Assembly: GCA_949152475.1 (NCBI GenBank)
Contig: OX424566.1
Location: forward strand, 33,296,423 to 33,360,422
Length of the DNA: 64,000 nt
Direction of reading: 5' to 3'
Source of the DNA: Terebella lapidaria
Taxonomy: Eukaryota > Annelida > Polychaeta > Terebellida > Terebellidae
The position numbers were made by a program, and so were the translations under genes. Numbering within the stretch: the stretch's first letter is position 1; the number at the start of each line of letters is the position of its first letter. Below, in pieces: positions 24,757-37,082 of the stretch. Below the pieces are notes generated by a model. That model had not been told where the DNA came from and did no database searches. It saw only the letters and a program-made list of their open reading frames with translations.

Positions 24757-26475
24757 TGACGTCATTATTAATTTTTTTGTTGACTCATCATCTCTGACCA
24801 TTCCTGAGTCAGCCGGGTACCAGCTTGGCACCCTTGAGGATTTTGTTTTCATTTTGACTATGGAGTTTCATAGTCAAGGAATCCAATTATAACACTGCCA
24901 AACTCGTGTGTGTATAACAACTTATCAGGGTTTCGAGATTGGCGACACAGATATTTTAGAAAATGGTTTTGGTCAAGTGATTAAATACTCATGCATTTGC
25001 CACAACGTTCTTGGTGTCTACTACTAGCTAATCGGGGCCAGTGAATCTATACATGATAGGACAGCCATTGGCAGTTCCTCATAGCTTGATCAGTCATTAT
25101 TTTCACGAACAGATTCATTCTTGGTATGTTATTGCAACAATCCGATCCAGCATCACAGGCACAGAACACAACCACACATTGGGGTCAAAGTGTGGAGGGT
25201 ACGGTCTGATTGAGTAAAAGCTTTTTACACAATAAAAAGCCGTCTTGTGACGGGGACATTACCTTCAGATTTGGAGCTGATATGATCGTCGTGTTCCGTC
25301 CATGGTGGCATGTTGGCGGAGAACAGACATATCACCTTCCAGTTTGGAACCATAATAGGCAAGCAACGATGGTAGTCTTTACTCTCATTAGGTTCGTTTC
25401 ATTTGCTGCTAGAGAATTGTTATGATGTCCGCCTTGGCCAATGAGGGTTTTCAATGTTGTGGCTTTTCCAATGCCAAACAGATATTGCACAGTGTCAACC
25501 CCTCTCCCTCCCCCTTCAGCACTTGGCTATGATTCCATAAATTTGAGCAGTTTGGAGAATGTCAGCCGTTGTTCTGTCCGCACACGAGCACGGGTGTGAT
25601 TATCAAATCAATCAATCGGACCGACGCTCCTTCGATCGACGATGATAAGGCCAAATTGAAGGTCAAGTATTTGAATGCGTATCAACATTTCTAGCAAAAA
25701 TAAAATGAACGTATAAACATTCCTAGCAGAAAAATAATGTCATTCACGATCGGACACAAATGGCCTGGGGTCAATGCCTCAATGGGAAAGGGTGACACAG
25801 CAATGTATGTTTGTCATTGGCAAGGTACAAGGGGGGGAGGGGGGGAAGATGGCATCACCTCAATTCGCTTGGAACTAGGAGCAGATGAAACAGGCTTGAT
25901 GTTAGAAACGACTGCCTTTATTGTTGCCTATCATTGTTTCAAACTAGAAGATAATATGTCTATTCAACACCATCATGCAAGTGGTAAACTCGATGATTAC
26001 ATCAACCCTGAAATTGAAAATACTGCTCTGATCACAAGATGCATTTTCAGCATGAACATCGTGTTGATCTGTGTAAATCCGGTGCTCATTCAGATCCTGT
26101 ACACTTTGACTCGCCCAATATGGTTGAAATACAGATGAAAACGACACACCCAACTAGACTTCTAAGTGGTGTACATAGTATCCAATGTAGCTGTTACCAT
26201 CAGAAAAATGGTCGAATGTGGCTGCTCCACCAGTCGTCCATGTCCCAATGGAAGATGTTGTAATGTTGGACCATGAAAACCTGGTGTAAGACACCCAAGT
26301 TTGTGTTTGAGATATTGTAAAAAAAAGAGAGAAATTTATTGGTATTCGGTGACGGACATTTTGTTTTTCCGGCTTTGAAAAAAAAAATCCTCAACAGTGC
26401 CCAGGTGGCACCCAGTTGATTTTGACTCAGGAATGGTTAGAGATGATGAATCCACAAAAAAGTTCTTAATGACGT
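24757..26475. repeat. 1.7-kb unit bounded by 90-bp inverted repeats
   Basis: TGACGTCATTATTAA through CATCATCTCTGACCATTCCT to CACCCTTGAGG (24757-24842) is repeated inverted at 26387-26475. This looks like an old TIR element. Inside it lies the repeat at 25250-25775 that recurs upstream of gene B. An open frame at 25737-26138 has no recognised domain. Confidence 0.6.
25250..25775 (+). repeat. repeat shared with the region upstream of gene B, copy 1
   Basis: Shares GGAGCTGATATGATCGTC, CCATGGTGGCATG, GGTTCGTTTCAT and AAGTATTTGAATGCGTATCA in order with 63041-63550, same orientation. It is about 3.2 kb upstream of the start codon of gene A. Confidence 0.72.
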
Positions 26476-26479
26476 GAAA

Positions 26480-29400
26480 AGGTCACCCTTCTGCTGGTTC
26501 TATAGTGCTACTATTTTACAATTCTACATCCGGTAAATCCAGCCACCTTATATCAAACGACGTATCCAGCTCTTCATGCTATGTCAGAGAGTGCGGTGAG
26601 TGAATTGTACTTACCAAAAGAAAGCGAATAGAAATTTCAGTGGTACCTGGGATAAAACCTGATGTGGTGTGAGATCATTTCACATAGATATATCATTTTA
26701 TATCCGAATAAGCCACGATTTTCTCGATCTCACCAATTCCGCACCGGACGACTACTTAAATTTCCAATACGAATCAGCTGCAAATAAATACTTACTCCAA
26801 GGTAGATTTTCTGCTCTTGCAGATCTGTCCAGATTGGTTGCTGGTACCAACCCACGCTCATCTTAGAACCTCATCGACAATGCAAAGTTTGCTTCATTAC
26901 ACAAGCAGCCCTGTATTTTGCTGTCATCCTGTCGTCATTTCCCCGCCTGGTTTTGTCAGAATATTGGATTCTGCCGATCACAACACAGGAAAAACACACT
27001 TGTCATCGCGTAAAATAGCGGCTGGCAAGACGACCCGGAAGTATTAGAATTTGATATACTTGAGTGTTAAATGTCATCAGTGTGAACATGTAGCATTCGG
27101 TTTGATATCTCAAGTTCATCTCAGGTCAATTTCAAGCTCACATCAAGATCATCACTTATGATAACTCACGTGTTGTTAATATGAACTTGTATTTTGTATG
27201 TATAGAACCTTCAGTTGAAGCCCCACAGGTCGTTCTCTAATTTCAAGCGTGTAGTGTCAATAAGCCAGATAAGGTACTTTAAATAAATACCTATGTGCTG
27301 TTGAATTCATCAGGGTAAATACAAAAAATCTGTTATATGGGTGAATGAGCGGTAGGCGAAATACAATGAACATCTAACGAACGAATATTAAGACAGACGC
27401 GTTGAGGGCAAGTAACGTTACACACACGTAAGTTATGTGACTTTAATATTCCATGCGGAACATTCTCTTCTGGCCTCTTTGTTCCTCACCTCAGAAGAAC
27501 AATTATTTTCAGGACCACCGTGTCTCCCACTGCAAAGCACTATCGCGTCCAGGAAATGGCCGCCTGTGGTGCTTTATAGACACTCCGCCAACCATTTTAG
27601 CAGATGACATACTTCCGAAGGAAATATAATTTGATTCATCACTCGCTCTAGTTACAATTTAGCCTGTGGTGTTGTCCAGTAATGGCTTGGTTTGTGACAA
27701 AGTGCAGCATGTATTATTCACATAGGCGACATTATTCTGGTGTTTGTGGCTGATAAAATGTGACTCCCGGAAGTTGCACCTTGTGAGAAAGTGATAGTGT
27801 AGTTAGACCAACCAATGAAGAACTGCATATCTATTGTGTCCGACTTTTTTCAACTGCAAAGATCATACAAGGAAAGCCGACTACCCCGTTATAAGTTGGC
27901 TAGTCCATGCTATAATGTTTGTTGATTGATTATTTATTATTCCAAGTTTCAAAACATGCATGCAATTTACGAAATCTGCCGAAGTGTTAAGATTTCGAAT
28001 ATGATAATAGTGTCGAAGCCTTCAGGCGTGTTATTATGTGTTGAATATATTCAAAACCTTATGGTTTTGCCATAAGGGATTTAATGGATTTATTTACCAG
28101 AGATTTAATGGTCCTTCCCAGCTCACGGTAGACTTGAAACTGATAAAAGTACATTGTGAGAACCACAAACCTGTTTGAATGTCACTGATGTTTTGGTATC
28201 GTGTGAAACAGACACATTGCAACGTTAATCCTACAGTATTTACCAACATAAATACTTTGTCATGTTATCACACTTTTAGCCAGTGATTGTATATGACTTC
28301 CTGTAGGTCATATAACCTGTTAAACATATATGTATATATACAAGAGTGATGTGGATGTTGTTACTCGCAGCAAGAAATCGGAATGGTAATTTGTGCAGTG
28401 TCCCCACATGCATGTGATAGCTGTAGTTACCCTTCGTGTCAATAGTTTTCCGTGTTTTGACTGTTACGACATCCTGTAAGTTGTCATGAAGGGGATAATC
28501 TATCAATTATCCATACAAGGAAAGCTCCTTACTTTGTAACGCGTTTGTCCTTGTAGGCGGATATGGATCTCACTCTCTCTCACATTTTCACTTTGACGGC
28601 CATTTTCTCCCAAAAAGTCCAGACATTTTTTATTTTTTTATCTATAAGTTTATCAATCTGTTTTGAGCCATTTCCAGCCAAGATGAGAAAACAAAATGTG
28701 CTGAAGCAAGTTATACCACTTTCCCCGTCATAAACTGCAGCGAGTAAACTCGAAATACAGCTTAAATATAGGCAAATTCAAAAGGGAAGTCAAATATAGT
28801 GATTTAGGTGGTGACCTTGAAATTTTTCCTTCAATGACCATGAAAGGCCAAAACGGCAATTGTTGTGGCTGAAGACTATCCTTTTCTCCAGTAACCGTTC
28901 TTAGCTCTTGGTCTATTTTTAATGCTGATGGTGACATTGACATGGAAATTAGACACCATACAATTTGTATAAAGTATCCTTCAATTCTAACCGAACTACT
29001 GCATGGTATGGCAATTATGTTTGGAGCTATCGCGCACAGGCATAAATACGATGGAACCTTTAAATTATTTGAACAAATATCACTTAGTATATAGCAACAC
29101 AGGATCTTATTCTATACTTGCATTCTCACTGCCAACTAGTAATTACTGTGTATGTGACGAAGTCAGCGATGTTTTATTCATGACACCAGAGATCATTGGG
29201 CAATTAGAGCTAATCTCATCCAGATGGGATGAAGGCCCATGTCATTTGTCCCACACGTGATGTCGCTGGGGGTGATTCACTGGGCATTAGCTGTCCTCCA
29301 GTACATATCACTGAAGTATATACAACGTGTTGGTGCGTGTAGTTAATTTATTCCCATGAGATGTTCTTGGATGTAGCACCTGGAGGGCATTGTAAATGAT

Positions 29401-31400
29401 GTCAATCTTGTCTTGACAACATTTCACTTTAGATTGAACGTTTGGTCGGGCTTTGTGTGTTTGATATTATAATTTCTATTGCTATCATCAAACTTTGTAC
29501 TGAGTGGTACTCAGGAGTCCTCGCAACCTATTCAATGAATAATATATTCTTCTCAACTGTGAACACCCGGAATCACAGTTGGCGAGAAATGAGAAAGAAT
29601 TCTTCTTATTTCATATACGTCAAGACATTGTGATTTATGACTCTACAAAATATGCAATGCTCACATTGGATAATGCTCCATACAAGACTTAGCATCCAAA
29701 ATTCACCAGTAAGCTGCAAGTGTTGTACATCAATTTCGTATTTATAATAGGATGTATATATATATAAATTAGGAATGCATGACTGCCGTTTTCCTTCCGT
29801 ATGCGAATGGTTGATTTGGGAAAAGTTTTACCTCATCAGGAACATCATGATTTCATGTAAAATTCTAAGATTTTCATGTTTGATTTCGTATCCATGTATT
29901 TAACTATAACTGCCTAATAACTCGTCTCTGGTGTACTATGGCTGGTTGGATTCGAGATAGAACTAGTTTTGTGAGTAAATTGCGACGACCGCATGACAAT
30001 CAATCGTGAATACGTGTATTGTGACGCGAGAGAAACTGGAAGAATTAACTTGATAACCCGACACCAGTCAAAACTCCCGAGTGGTTTTTCTCGTGCTGTG
30101 TCGCATGACAAGGCAAAGATCATGTGTCTCAAAGTTAATGATGTCGAGGTGAATGATCAGCATTTTTGTGTTCATTTCATAAAGAGTATGTCTTCATATG
30201 CACATATGAAACGAATGCGACAGTAAGACACAAGATAACGATTGCGAAATTTATCCACTTGTATATCTCTATTTTAGTACGGTAAATTTGCGTTATGAAA
30301 AACAACATTTACTAGTAGTTAATATAACTGATGGTGGACGGTGTTGGCAGAAGCTTCGCTTTAGAATAATGTTACCTATTATGTCAAATTACCATGGCAA
30401 ATATAGTATCTCCATTCAACTAAATTACACTCGTCAATTCTGATAAACGGGTCCTCATCAAGTGAAGTCACTGGTCTGCACAATTTGACAGCGTAACAAA
30501 ATATGCCATGTCAGTTCCAACGCGTTTTTGTTTAATGGATCAACATGAAAAATCTACAATGTCAGGGATCATCATAAAATTCGACAATGGCTTGAAAAAA
30601 CTACAGCATTGAGAATGCCACTGAAGTATAGAATAGTGTTCTAACGCTTGTATAGATCAAGGTCACAAGATGCTGATGGCTTCATCATGAGTTATCGTTT
30701 CCCTACAATATATTTTTGCAGGTATAACATTTCGAGTTGGGCAGGAACTTCAAGCATTAAAATAATTGGATGTTTTCGCCGGAACAACAAAAAGAAACAA
30801 CTGACATAAAACATTAATTGCATACAGTCTAGACCATTAGTTTGTAATGAGTTGAGGCGTGTCTAATATTCCATCAAAAACAGTCATATCCTGTGCTTTC
30901 GCTGAAGAATCTAAAATAAAGTACTAATATAAAAACACTATTTACCCACTATCCTGGGAAATATGCTTAAACGATACCTGGCTCTGTTTGTATAAATAAC
31001 ATAACAATTTATTTCTTGATTGACTCCAATTTTGGAGGGTTTTATCGTCAAATTAGTTCTCCGTGCGATTTCTAGCACGTGGATGTACCGTATATTTGAT
31101 GGGTCGTTTGAGCAGCAGCATGTAAGAAATATAGGATGGAAAAGAATTGCAATCGGTCATGTTTTACCCTGTGAAAACACATCTATATCAGGAAATGACC
31201 TGGCAATAGCTGAAGGAATCCTGAATGTTTACTCGATATAGGAACGTACGATTTTCTTCTGTTCTTTTTCATTCTTTTAGGCAGGAGGCCAAATCAAAAA
31301 GAGCCATATTTTTCAAGTTCGTATGCACAAGAGTACTTAGTCATGAATGTGGTATCAACGGGAAGGGGAAGATCTCAGAGTCTCATTTCTACCACATGTA
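26480..31400. other. about 4.9 kb without recognised genes
   Basis: AT-rich, with only short open frames lacking domains or splice context. A weak family R motif occurs near 29440 on the minus strand and a short perfect hairpin (CCTTATGG with CCATAAGG) near 28060. No exon of the flanking genes was found. Confidence 0.4.
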
Positions 31401-31598
31401 GTGTTGACAATTATGCCGTCACCATGGCAACGGCCCTTGAACATGGCAATCACCAGTTTATCTACAAAACCCATTAAAACACTGATTTAGCCTCATTTTC
31501 AATATTATTAATTATAAATACAATAATTTAGCACACAAAAATAGGTTCCACCGTAGTGCATTGTATTAGGGTGACATTTAAAGAAAACGCCATTTTTG

Positions 31599-32590
31599 GT
31601 ATCCATGGCAAAGGCATAAATGTAAAAATTGGCACAAATATGATCAATTCTATTGCTTGACAAACTGCTGCTAAGTACAAAGTTTATATCGAATGTCATC
31701 AAATATTGATTTCAATTATTTAGTAGTCCATATGCTTCAGTGTGATACTAAAAACCTAAATAGACGCATGTCAGAACTTGCCCTGAAACTTCGAAAAACA
31801 TTAGTGCCAAAAATTATAGTCGCCATTATTGAAATTTCTGTTTTTGGCAATATCTTGATAACTAGTCATCCAATCACAACGAAAAAATATCTATACCTAT
31901 GTTTTCATGGTCAAGGAACCTGCTCGTGTCAATAAAAATACATTTTATGCAAATACATATATACCTATTGAAACGGCATTTCTGTATCCATGGCAACGCA
32001 ATAAATGTAAAAAAATTGGGGAGCAATATGACCAAACTTATTGCTTTACAATGTGTTTCTGAATACATATTTTATATAAAATGCCATCATACATCGATCA
32101 CTAGTAATTGGGATTCAAATTAGTTAAATTTTATATAAAATATTAAAAATAAACGCCCTTTAGAATTATCAAAAAAAAAAACGTCACAAAGATTAACATG
32201 AAAGTACGAAGCCGCCATTACTGAAATTTCTGTTTCTGGCAATAATTTCATGAATAATCACCCGATAACAATGAATGAAGTGTCTATACCTCTATGTTAA
32301 TGGTCAGGGAACATGTCTATGCCATTAAAAATTGGATTTTATGCATATTTATTATCAAAATGTAATATTTATCTATGGCAATGGAACGAATGTGAAAATT
32401 GGGGAAATTATTATCAAATTTGGTATACGATAATCATCCGATGTTGATCATGATGATGTGTAAAACATTCTACATGTATATAAAGCTACAAGTTCTGTTA
32501 TTGTGTATTACCACAGCAACAATGTTCAATGGTTGTGTTGATAAAAATCACGGACGAATTCAACCAAACCTTTCAAGAATCTGTACACCT
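31599..32590. repeat. degenerate tandem repeat, period about 385 bp
   Basis: The module TATCCATGGCAA ... AAATGTAAAAATTGG recurs at about 31602, 31988 and 32372. The shared inner parts (CGCCATTATTGAAATTTCTG, TGGCAATATCTTGATAA, TCTATACCTATGTT) are in the same order. At least two and a half units are visible, and related pieces continue at about 33437-33600 beyond an inserted MITE. There is no coding signal. Confidence 0.68.
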
Positions 32591-32608
32591 TTTCTGACAT
32601 CGACAATA

Positions 32609-33355
32609 CAGTCAAATCTCCATTAGTGAGCACCTCCGGTGAGTGAACACCTCCATTTAGTGGATACTTTCTCAGTCTCAAATGAACGCCTATCTTTTGA
32701 CTTTGCGATGCTCTTTCGAATAATGAACACCACTCTATAGTGAATACCTTTCTATTGTGAACACTGTGTATGGTCCCAAATAGCAATTTGCAATACAAAT
32801 GAACATCTACTTATACACATTGAACATAGGCAAATGCATTGTAATAACACAGGGCATAGATTTCTGCTTTCTGAGCAAAAACAAGGTAATTAACTCGTTT
32901 CACACTGTTATGTCTGGTTGGCTCTTGGCCAGGTTCTCCCTGACTGGTTTTATACTCTAGTTTCCTTACCCTAGATCATACACTAGGAAGCCACAAGTAT
33001 TTACTATAGGGTAGAGTGACATTATCTACTCAAGCAGATTTCCATCATCTTGACTTAGCACTGCCTGCCCTGTGTAATTTTCATCTATGTGACATGCAGT
33101 ACTTGAGAAGATTTGTAGATTATGATGTGTTGATCAACAGGGAACATATATAATGTATTTCAGAACTCTTGTTTCTTCCCCAGAAAGCACATTACATTTA
33201 TAGCTGTTACAGAAAATATTCAGTAGTCATGGCATTCAAAATGAAAAAAAATCTGTCAATGTCTGACTAAGCACTTCCTTTGATCAGTTTACATCTCCAT
33301 ATAGTGAACATTTTTGCTGGGACACAAAGGCGTTCATTAATCGGAGGTTTGACTG
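32609..33355. mobile_element. Tigger/pogo-like MITE
   Basis: The ends CAGTCAAATCTCCATTAGTG and complement of CAGTCAAACCTCCGATTAAT are flanked by TA at 32607-32608 and 33356-33357. The left part repeats GTGAACACCT-type motifs. The CAGTCAAACCTC terminus and TA target are typical of pogo/Tigger elements. It is 747 bp and encodes nothing, so it is non-autonomous. Confidence 0.75.
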
Positions 33356-33600
33356 TACTAATATTGCACATTGCCGAGCAAAATATGATTGCATGGTAAT
33401 ATTGAACATGTATACGGATGAAATATATTAATCTCTCACCATGGCAACCGTGTTTTATGGATATGCTGATAAAATTAAGGATGGGTTCAATCGAAGCGCT
33501 ATCCCCTCCATCGAAATTCTGTGCATCCACTCTAAATTACGGACAGTTTCAATATTTCTGTTTGCTCGGCAAAAGACTTGACGTGGTTATATTGTATGTA

Positions 33601-34388
33601 TGTAGCATTTTTAGTGACAGTAAACGCCCGTTCCCTCCCGCACACATCTCCATGACAACTCGCCCACGCATATTCTACACACCACGCTAAATATAACCAC
33701 TACACGATCACTGCCTGGACAAAACATACAAAACCACGAATAACCACGCGGCCCCCAAACAAGGCAAACACAGGTCAAACAGCTCACACCTTCGGCCCCG
33801 TCCAATCAAATAATTCGACCCCAGTACACCGGCCTTGACCTTCACATGCACTTACTCATTTACATAGACATCACATGCACAGCATTCAGACCCAAACATG
33901 TCTCGCCACATACCGGGGAAACCCACTTTCCCGGTGAGATCAGCACACATCAGCACATACATAGCCAATGACACAACTCCGCTCACACTTGGCGGGAAAA
34001 TACATGTACTCTGTCCCACGGCCCCGCAAATCTGCGCAGTAGAGAAGAGGCAGCCCAAGTGAACGGACGTATTCTTGCAATGGCTGCAATAGTGTTATAA
34101 AGAAGATATATAAAGACAATACAGAAGTGGATATATTTGTGAACTGTATAAACTGGAATATAAACTGTGAGACATATAAGAAGGACTATAATATAGCATA
34201 TATAAGGATATAATTCGACCGGGAATATCACTGGACTTTAGGAGTGATTGTCGGCCCTGATTGTGTGTGATTGAACATTGGATATTTATCATCACAATAA
34301 ACAGTTGAAATATAACTGCCGGCTTGTTATTAGCACAACGACCCAGTTTAAGTCGGCTTGATATCGGCCGTGAACGATATTCTTCACA
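33601..34388 (+). repeat. 5' LTR
   Basis: 788 bp, TG...CA ends, followed after one base by the primer-binding site. It matches the 3' LTR throughout the stretches compared. Confidence 0.93.
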
Positions 34389-34389
34389 T

Positions 34390-34407
34390 TGGCGCCGTTC
34401 GACCAGG
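34390..34407 (+). promoter_or_regulatory. primer-binding site of the LTR element
   Basis: TGGCGCCGTTCGACCAGG, one base after the 5' LTR. The TGG start pairs with the CCA end of a tRNA. The specific tRNA is not identified. Confidence 0.7.
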
Positions 34408-34452
34408 ATCTGAGCTAGTCTCGGATTATCGACCCCGATTTGACCGGCAGAA

Positions 34453-37011
34453 ATGGCGATGGCTCCGCCGCTCGACCCTACGGATGACGAGGTAACGTTC
34501 AATCCGAACCCGGCCTTCCGACCTTCCGGCCCCCGCTCAGTTGCCATGAGCGACACAGTCCCGTTGTCACAGGAGCGACAACCGACTGGCCTGTTCGACT
34601 CTTTCGGTGACCAATCGTCGCTGACTTCGTCCTCGCCAGCTGAAGACCGCATCGGAGCGTACCTCGACGAAGACCCGCTCGCGCCCTTACACACAGTGAG
34701 TGACATTTTAAGTGCACACGCTAGGGCATACTCGGCCACGCCGGCCAGAACGACCCAGAAATTACGAAGTAACTTTACCGGCAGAGACTATACACGCTCA
34801 CGTCAAAGAGCGAGTGTATGTGATCGTATCGTACATTCTACAATGAACATTCGGCCTGTAACCATGGATACATCAATGGTTACACACCCGCCAAGCGACC
34901 CTCGGATACGGCAGTGGGTCTGTGACAATGATAATGTTACGGAACTGGTACCGCCGAGCGCTTATTCGGCAACCCGACCCCGGGCGCCATCAATGACGCC
35001 AATGCAGTACGACCCAGTACCAGCGGTGTACTCTCGTCTACCGACCGAGCCGACCGTGGTAGAGTACATTCGACCCAGCCAGGAGAGAGCGACTACAGGG
35101 AGCATTCCAGTGACGACTGCTGTCCAGATCGCGACATCTCCAAGTCCGCAACGACCCAGCGACGCGACAACAGAATATCGCGCCTCCACACGACCAGCGC
35201 GACCTCGGCAACCACCATCTACGTCAAGTCGCCGACCCTGCGACCCCGACACGCCGACTTCCGACACACGCGCTCCCGCGCCGACCACGCACCGACCGTC
35301 GCCGACTACCGGAGAACAACCGCGCTTCGATCCGTCACAAGATCAAGTTGTGTCTGCTCCGGCAGAAAGTGTTGTGCCAATGATCGGACCTCCGATCTCA
35401 CAATCAGTCGGAAACACCAACGGATATGGTGTACCGCCAGTCGGATACCCTGGCGCAACAAGCGGTGTTCCAAATGGAGTAGCTGTCGGATACTATTCAC
35501 CGCATGTCGGCTACGCGAACCCACCGCCCGGATATGGTGGCGTTCCCAGCGTGATAGCTGACACCGGCTATCATGGTGCACAACCCGGATTAGTGTACCA
35601 TGGTGTATGCCCAGATGGATCGGTATACCGATATCCACCACCGGCTGTATTCCCACCCTCAGTCGGGATACCATGGGTGACGCCTCCATACAGTCAACCG
35701 GCCCCTGCTGCACAAGCACCACACGACCCCAGTCACACGACGGCACCACCCGCCGCATCGCTCGCCGTCTCCGCGACGACAGCACCGACCGCCCCCGCTA
35801 ACGCGACCCCGATCGGCCCAGATACGACGGCTCCGGCGACTTCGGCTGTTCCGACTCCGACGGCCACTGCAGCGACTACATCAGTTGCGGTGAGTGTTGA
35901 TACGCCCACGCCACAGAGACTCACGTCTGAGCCCCAAACGTTGGCTACGGCTAAAATGGCTCAATGGCGTGCGACCTTCAAGGAGGGCAATCTCACTCAA
36001 TACGTTCGGAGTTTCGAACAGTTCACTGCGGCTTTCACTTACTCCGACCTCAACAAGACGACGACCTTCCGGAGCACGCTACGCGGCCGCGCTGAAGCGC
36101 TAGCTCTGAATATCCCGGTCGCGACTCCCTGGGGAGAGTTCCGTCGCCAACTCCTAGAGGGCTGGGAACCCGAGCCCTGTCGACAGTCCAAACGGGACGA
36201 TTTCCCGTTCCTCAAGCGGGAACGAAAAGAGGACGCGGAACACTACATGGAGCGACTCCAAGCCCTGGCGGAGCAAGTGTTCGATGACGTTACGCCAACG
36301 TCGCGGCAACGAACTGTAATTGCACAATTCGTGAATGGCCAACCCGACCCCATTGCCGATAAACTGTGTGCCCTCACTTTTAACAGTTGCAGTGAGGCAC
36401 TTACGGCCGTTCTCAAGGTAGAGAGTCGTCAACAGAGGACAGCCAGAGATCGACATCGAGGCACACGACGTGCTGACATTTCCGCAAGCGGATACGCGGA
36501 AGACGACCCTGTCAATGAAGAACTGTCCTGTGCCATGGGACAAGTCACTCAGGGGGAAACACTAACCCCAGAGCAAATTGCGGCCTACTACGACCCCGCG
36601 GACAGTGACGCTACCGGCCTACAAGGTTGCGACGAACACTCAGTGCCGACCAGCTCACGCGAGTGGGTGGCTGAAGCTTTCCAGTGCGTCCTTAGTGACG
36701 AGAATGGACTATGCGAGGAAACGGCTATCTTTTCTGTCCTGCGAACAACGGCCCCGATGAAAGGTGATCGACCCCCGCAACCCGGACGACCCATGGTTTG
36801 CTTCTTCTGCAAGAAACCCGGCCATCGCTGGATGCGGTGCTTTCGGCTTAAGGATGTGCTAGTACGTAACGGCATGAAACCGCTAGCATTTCGGCCTAAT
36901 GGTCCCGGTACTGACAGAAGGACAGCTCAAGTGTTTTCAGTACCTAACCAAACCGGTAACCAAACTAAACCGGCCCCACCAACACCTCCGACCCCGTCGT
37001 CAAACCAGTAG
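34453..37011 (+). CDS. gag-like frame of the Ty3/Gypsy element
   Basis: A structural protein of an LTR retrotransposon fossil. The N-terminal half is a long low-complexity region rich in Pro, Thr, Ser and Ala. A capsid-like helical region follows (about residues 498-660, with FRSTLRGRAEALALN). Near the C-terminus there is one zinc knuckle, CFFCKKPGHRWMRC (C-X2-C-X4-H-X4-C), typical of nucleocapsid. The start lies 45 bp after the primer-binding site. It is an element gene, not a host gene. Confidence 0.85.
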   Translation: MAMAPPLDPTDDEVTFNPNPAFRPSGPRSVAMSDTVPLSQERQPTGLFDSFGDQSSLTSSSPAEDRIGAYLDEDPLAPLHTVSDILSAHARAYSATPARTTQKLRSNFTGRDYTRSRQRASVCDRIVHSTMNIRPVTMDTSMVTHPPSDPRIRQWVCDNDNVTELVPPSAYSATRPRAPSMTPMQYDPVPAVYSRLPTEPTVVEYIRPSQERATTGSIPVTTAVQIATSPSPQRPSDATTEYRASTRPARPRQPPSTSSRRPCDPDTPTSDTRAPAPTTHRPSPTTGEQPRFDPSQDQVVSAPAESVVPMIGPPISQSVGNTNGYGVPPVGYPGATSGVPNGVAVGYYSPHVGYANPPPGYGGVPSVIADTGYHGAQPGLVYHGVCPDGSVYRYPPPAVFPPSVGIPWVTPPYSQPAPAAQAPHDPSHTTAPPAASLAVSATTAPTAPANATPIGPDTTAPATSAVPTPTATAATTSVAVSVDTPTPQRLTSEPQTLATAKMAQWRATFKEGNLTQYVRSFEQFTAAFTYSDLNKTTTFRSTLRGRAEALALNIPVATPWGEFRRQLLEGWEPEPCRQSKRDDFPFLKRERKEDAEHYMERLQALAEQVFDDVTPTSRQRTVIAQFVNGQPDPIADKLCALTFNSCSEALTAVLKVESRQQRTARDRHRGTRRADISASGYAEDDPVNEELSCAMGQVTQGETLTPEQIAAYYDPADSDATGLQGCDEHSVPTSSREWVAEAFQCVLSDENGLCEETAIFSVLRTTAPMKGDRPPQPGRPMVCFFCKKPGHRWMRCFRLKDVLVRNGMKPLAFRPNGPGTDRRTAQVFSVPNQTGNQTKPAPPTPPTPSSNQ

Positions 37012-37082
37012 GGGAAGGTGCTGAGGAGCAAGGACCTTCCAGACAACAGGACAACGTTCCCCGCTCCACTCCTGCGGTTGCC

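Noticed and set aside
25737-26138. 133-codon open frame
   Set aside because: No recognisable domain, G-run in the middle, and located inside an old inverted-repeat unit.
33983-34231. open frames inside the LTRs
   Set aside because: The same frames recur in the other LTR as exact copies and have no domain; chance frames in regulatory sequence.
35306-35785. 159-codon minus-strand frame within the LTR element
   Set aside because: A shadow of the GC-rich gag-like frame on the other strand.
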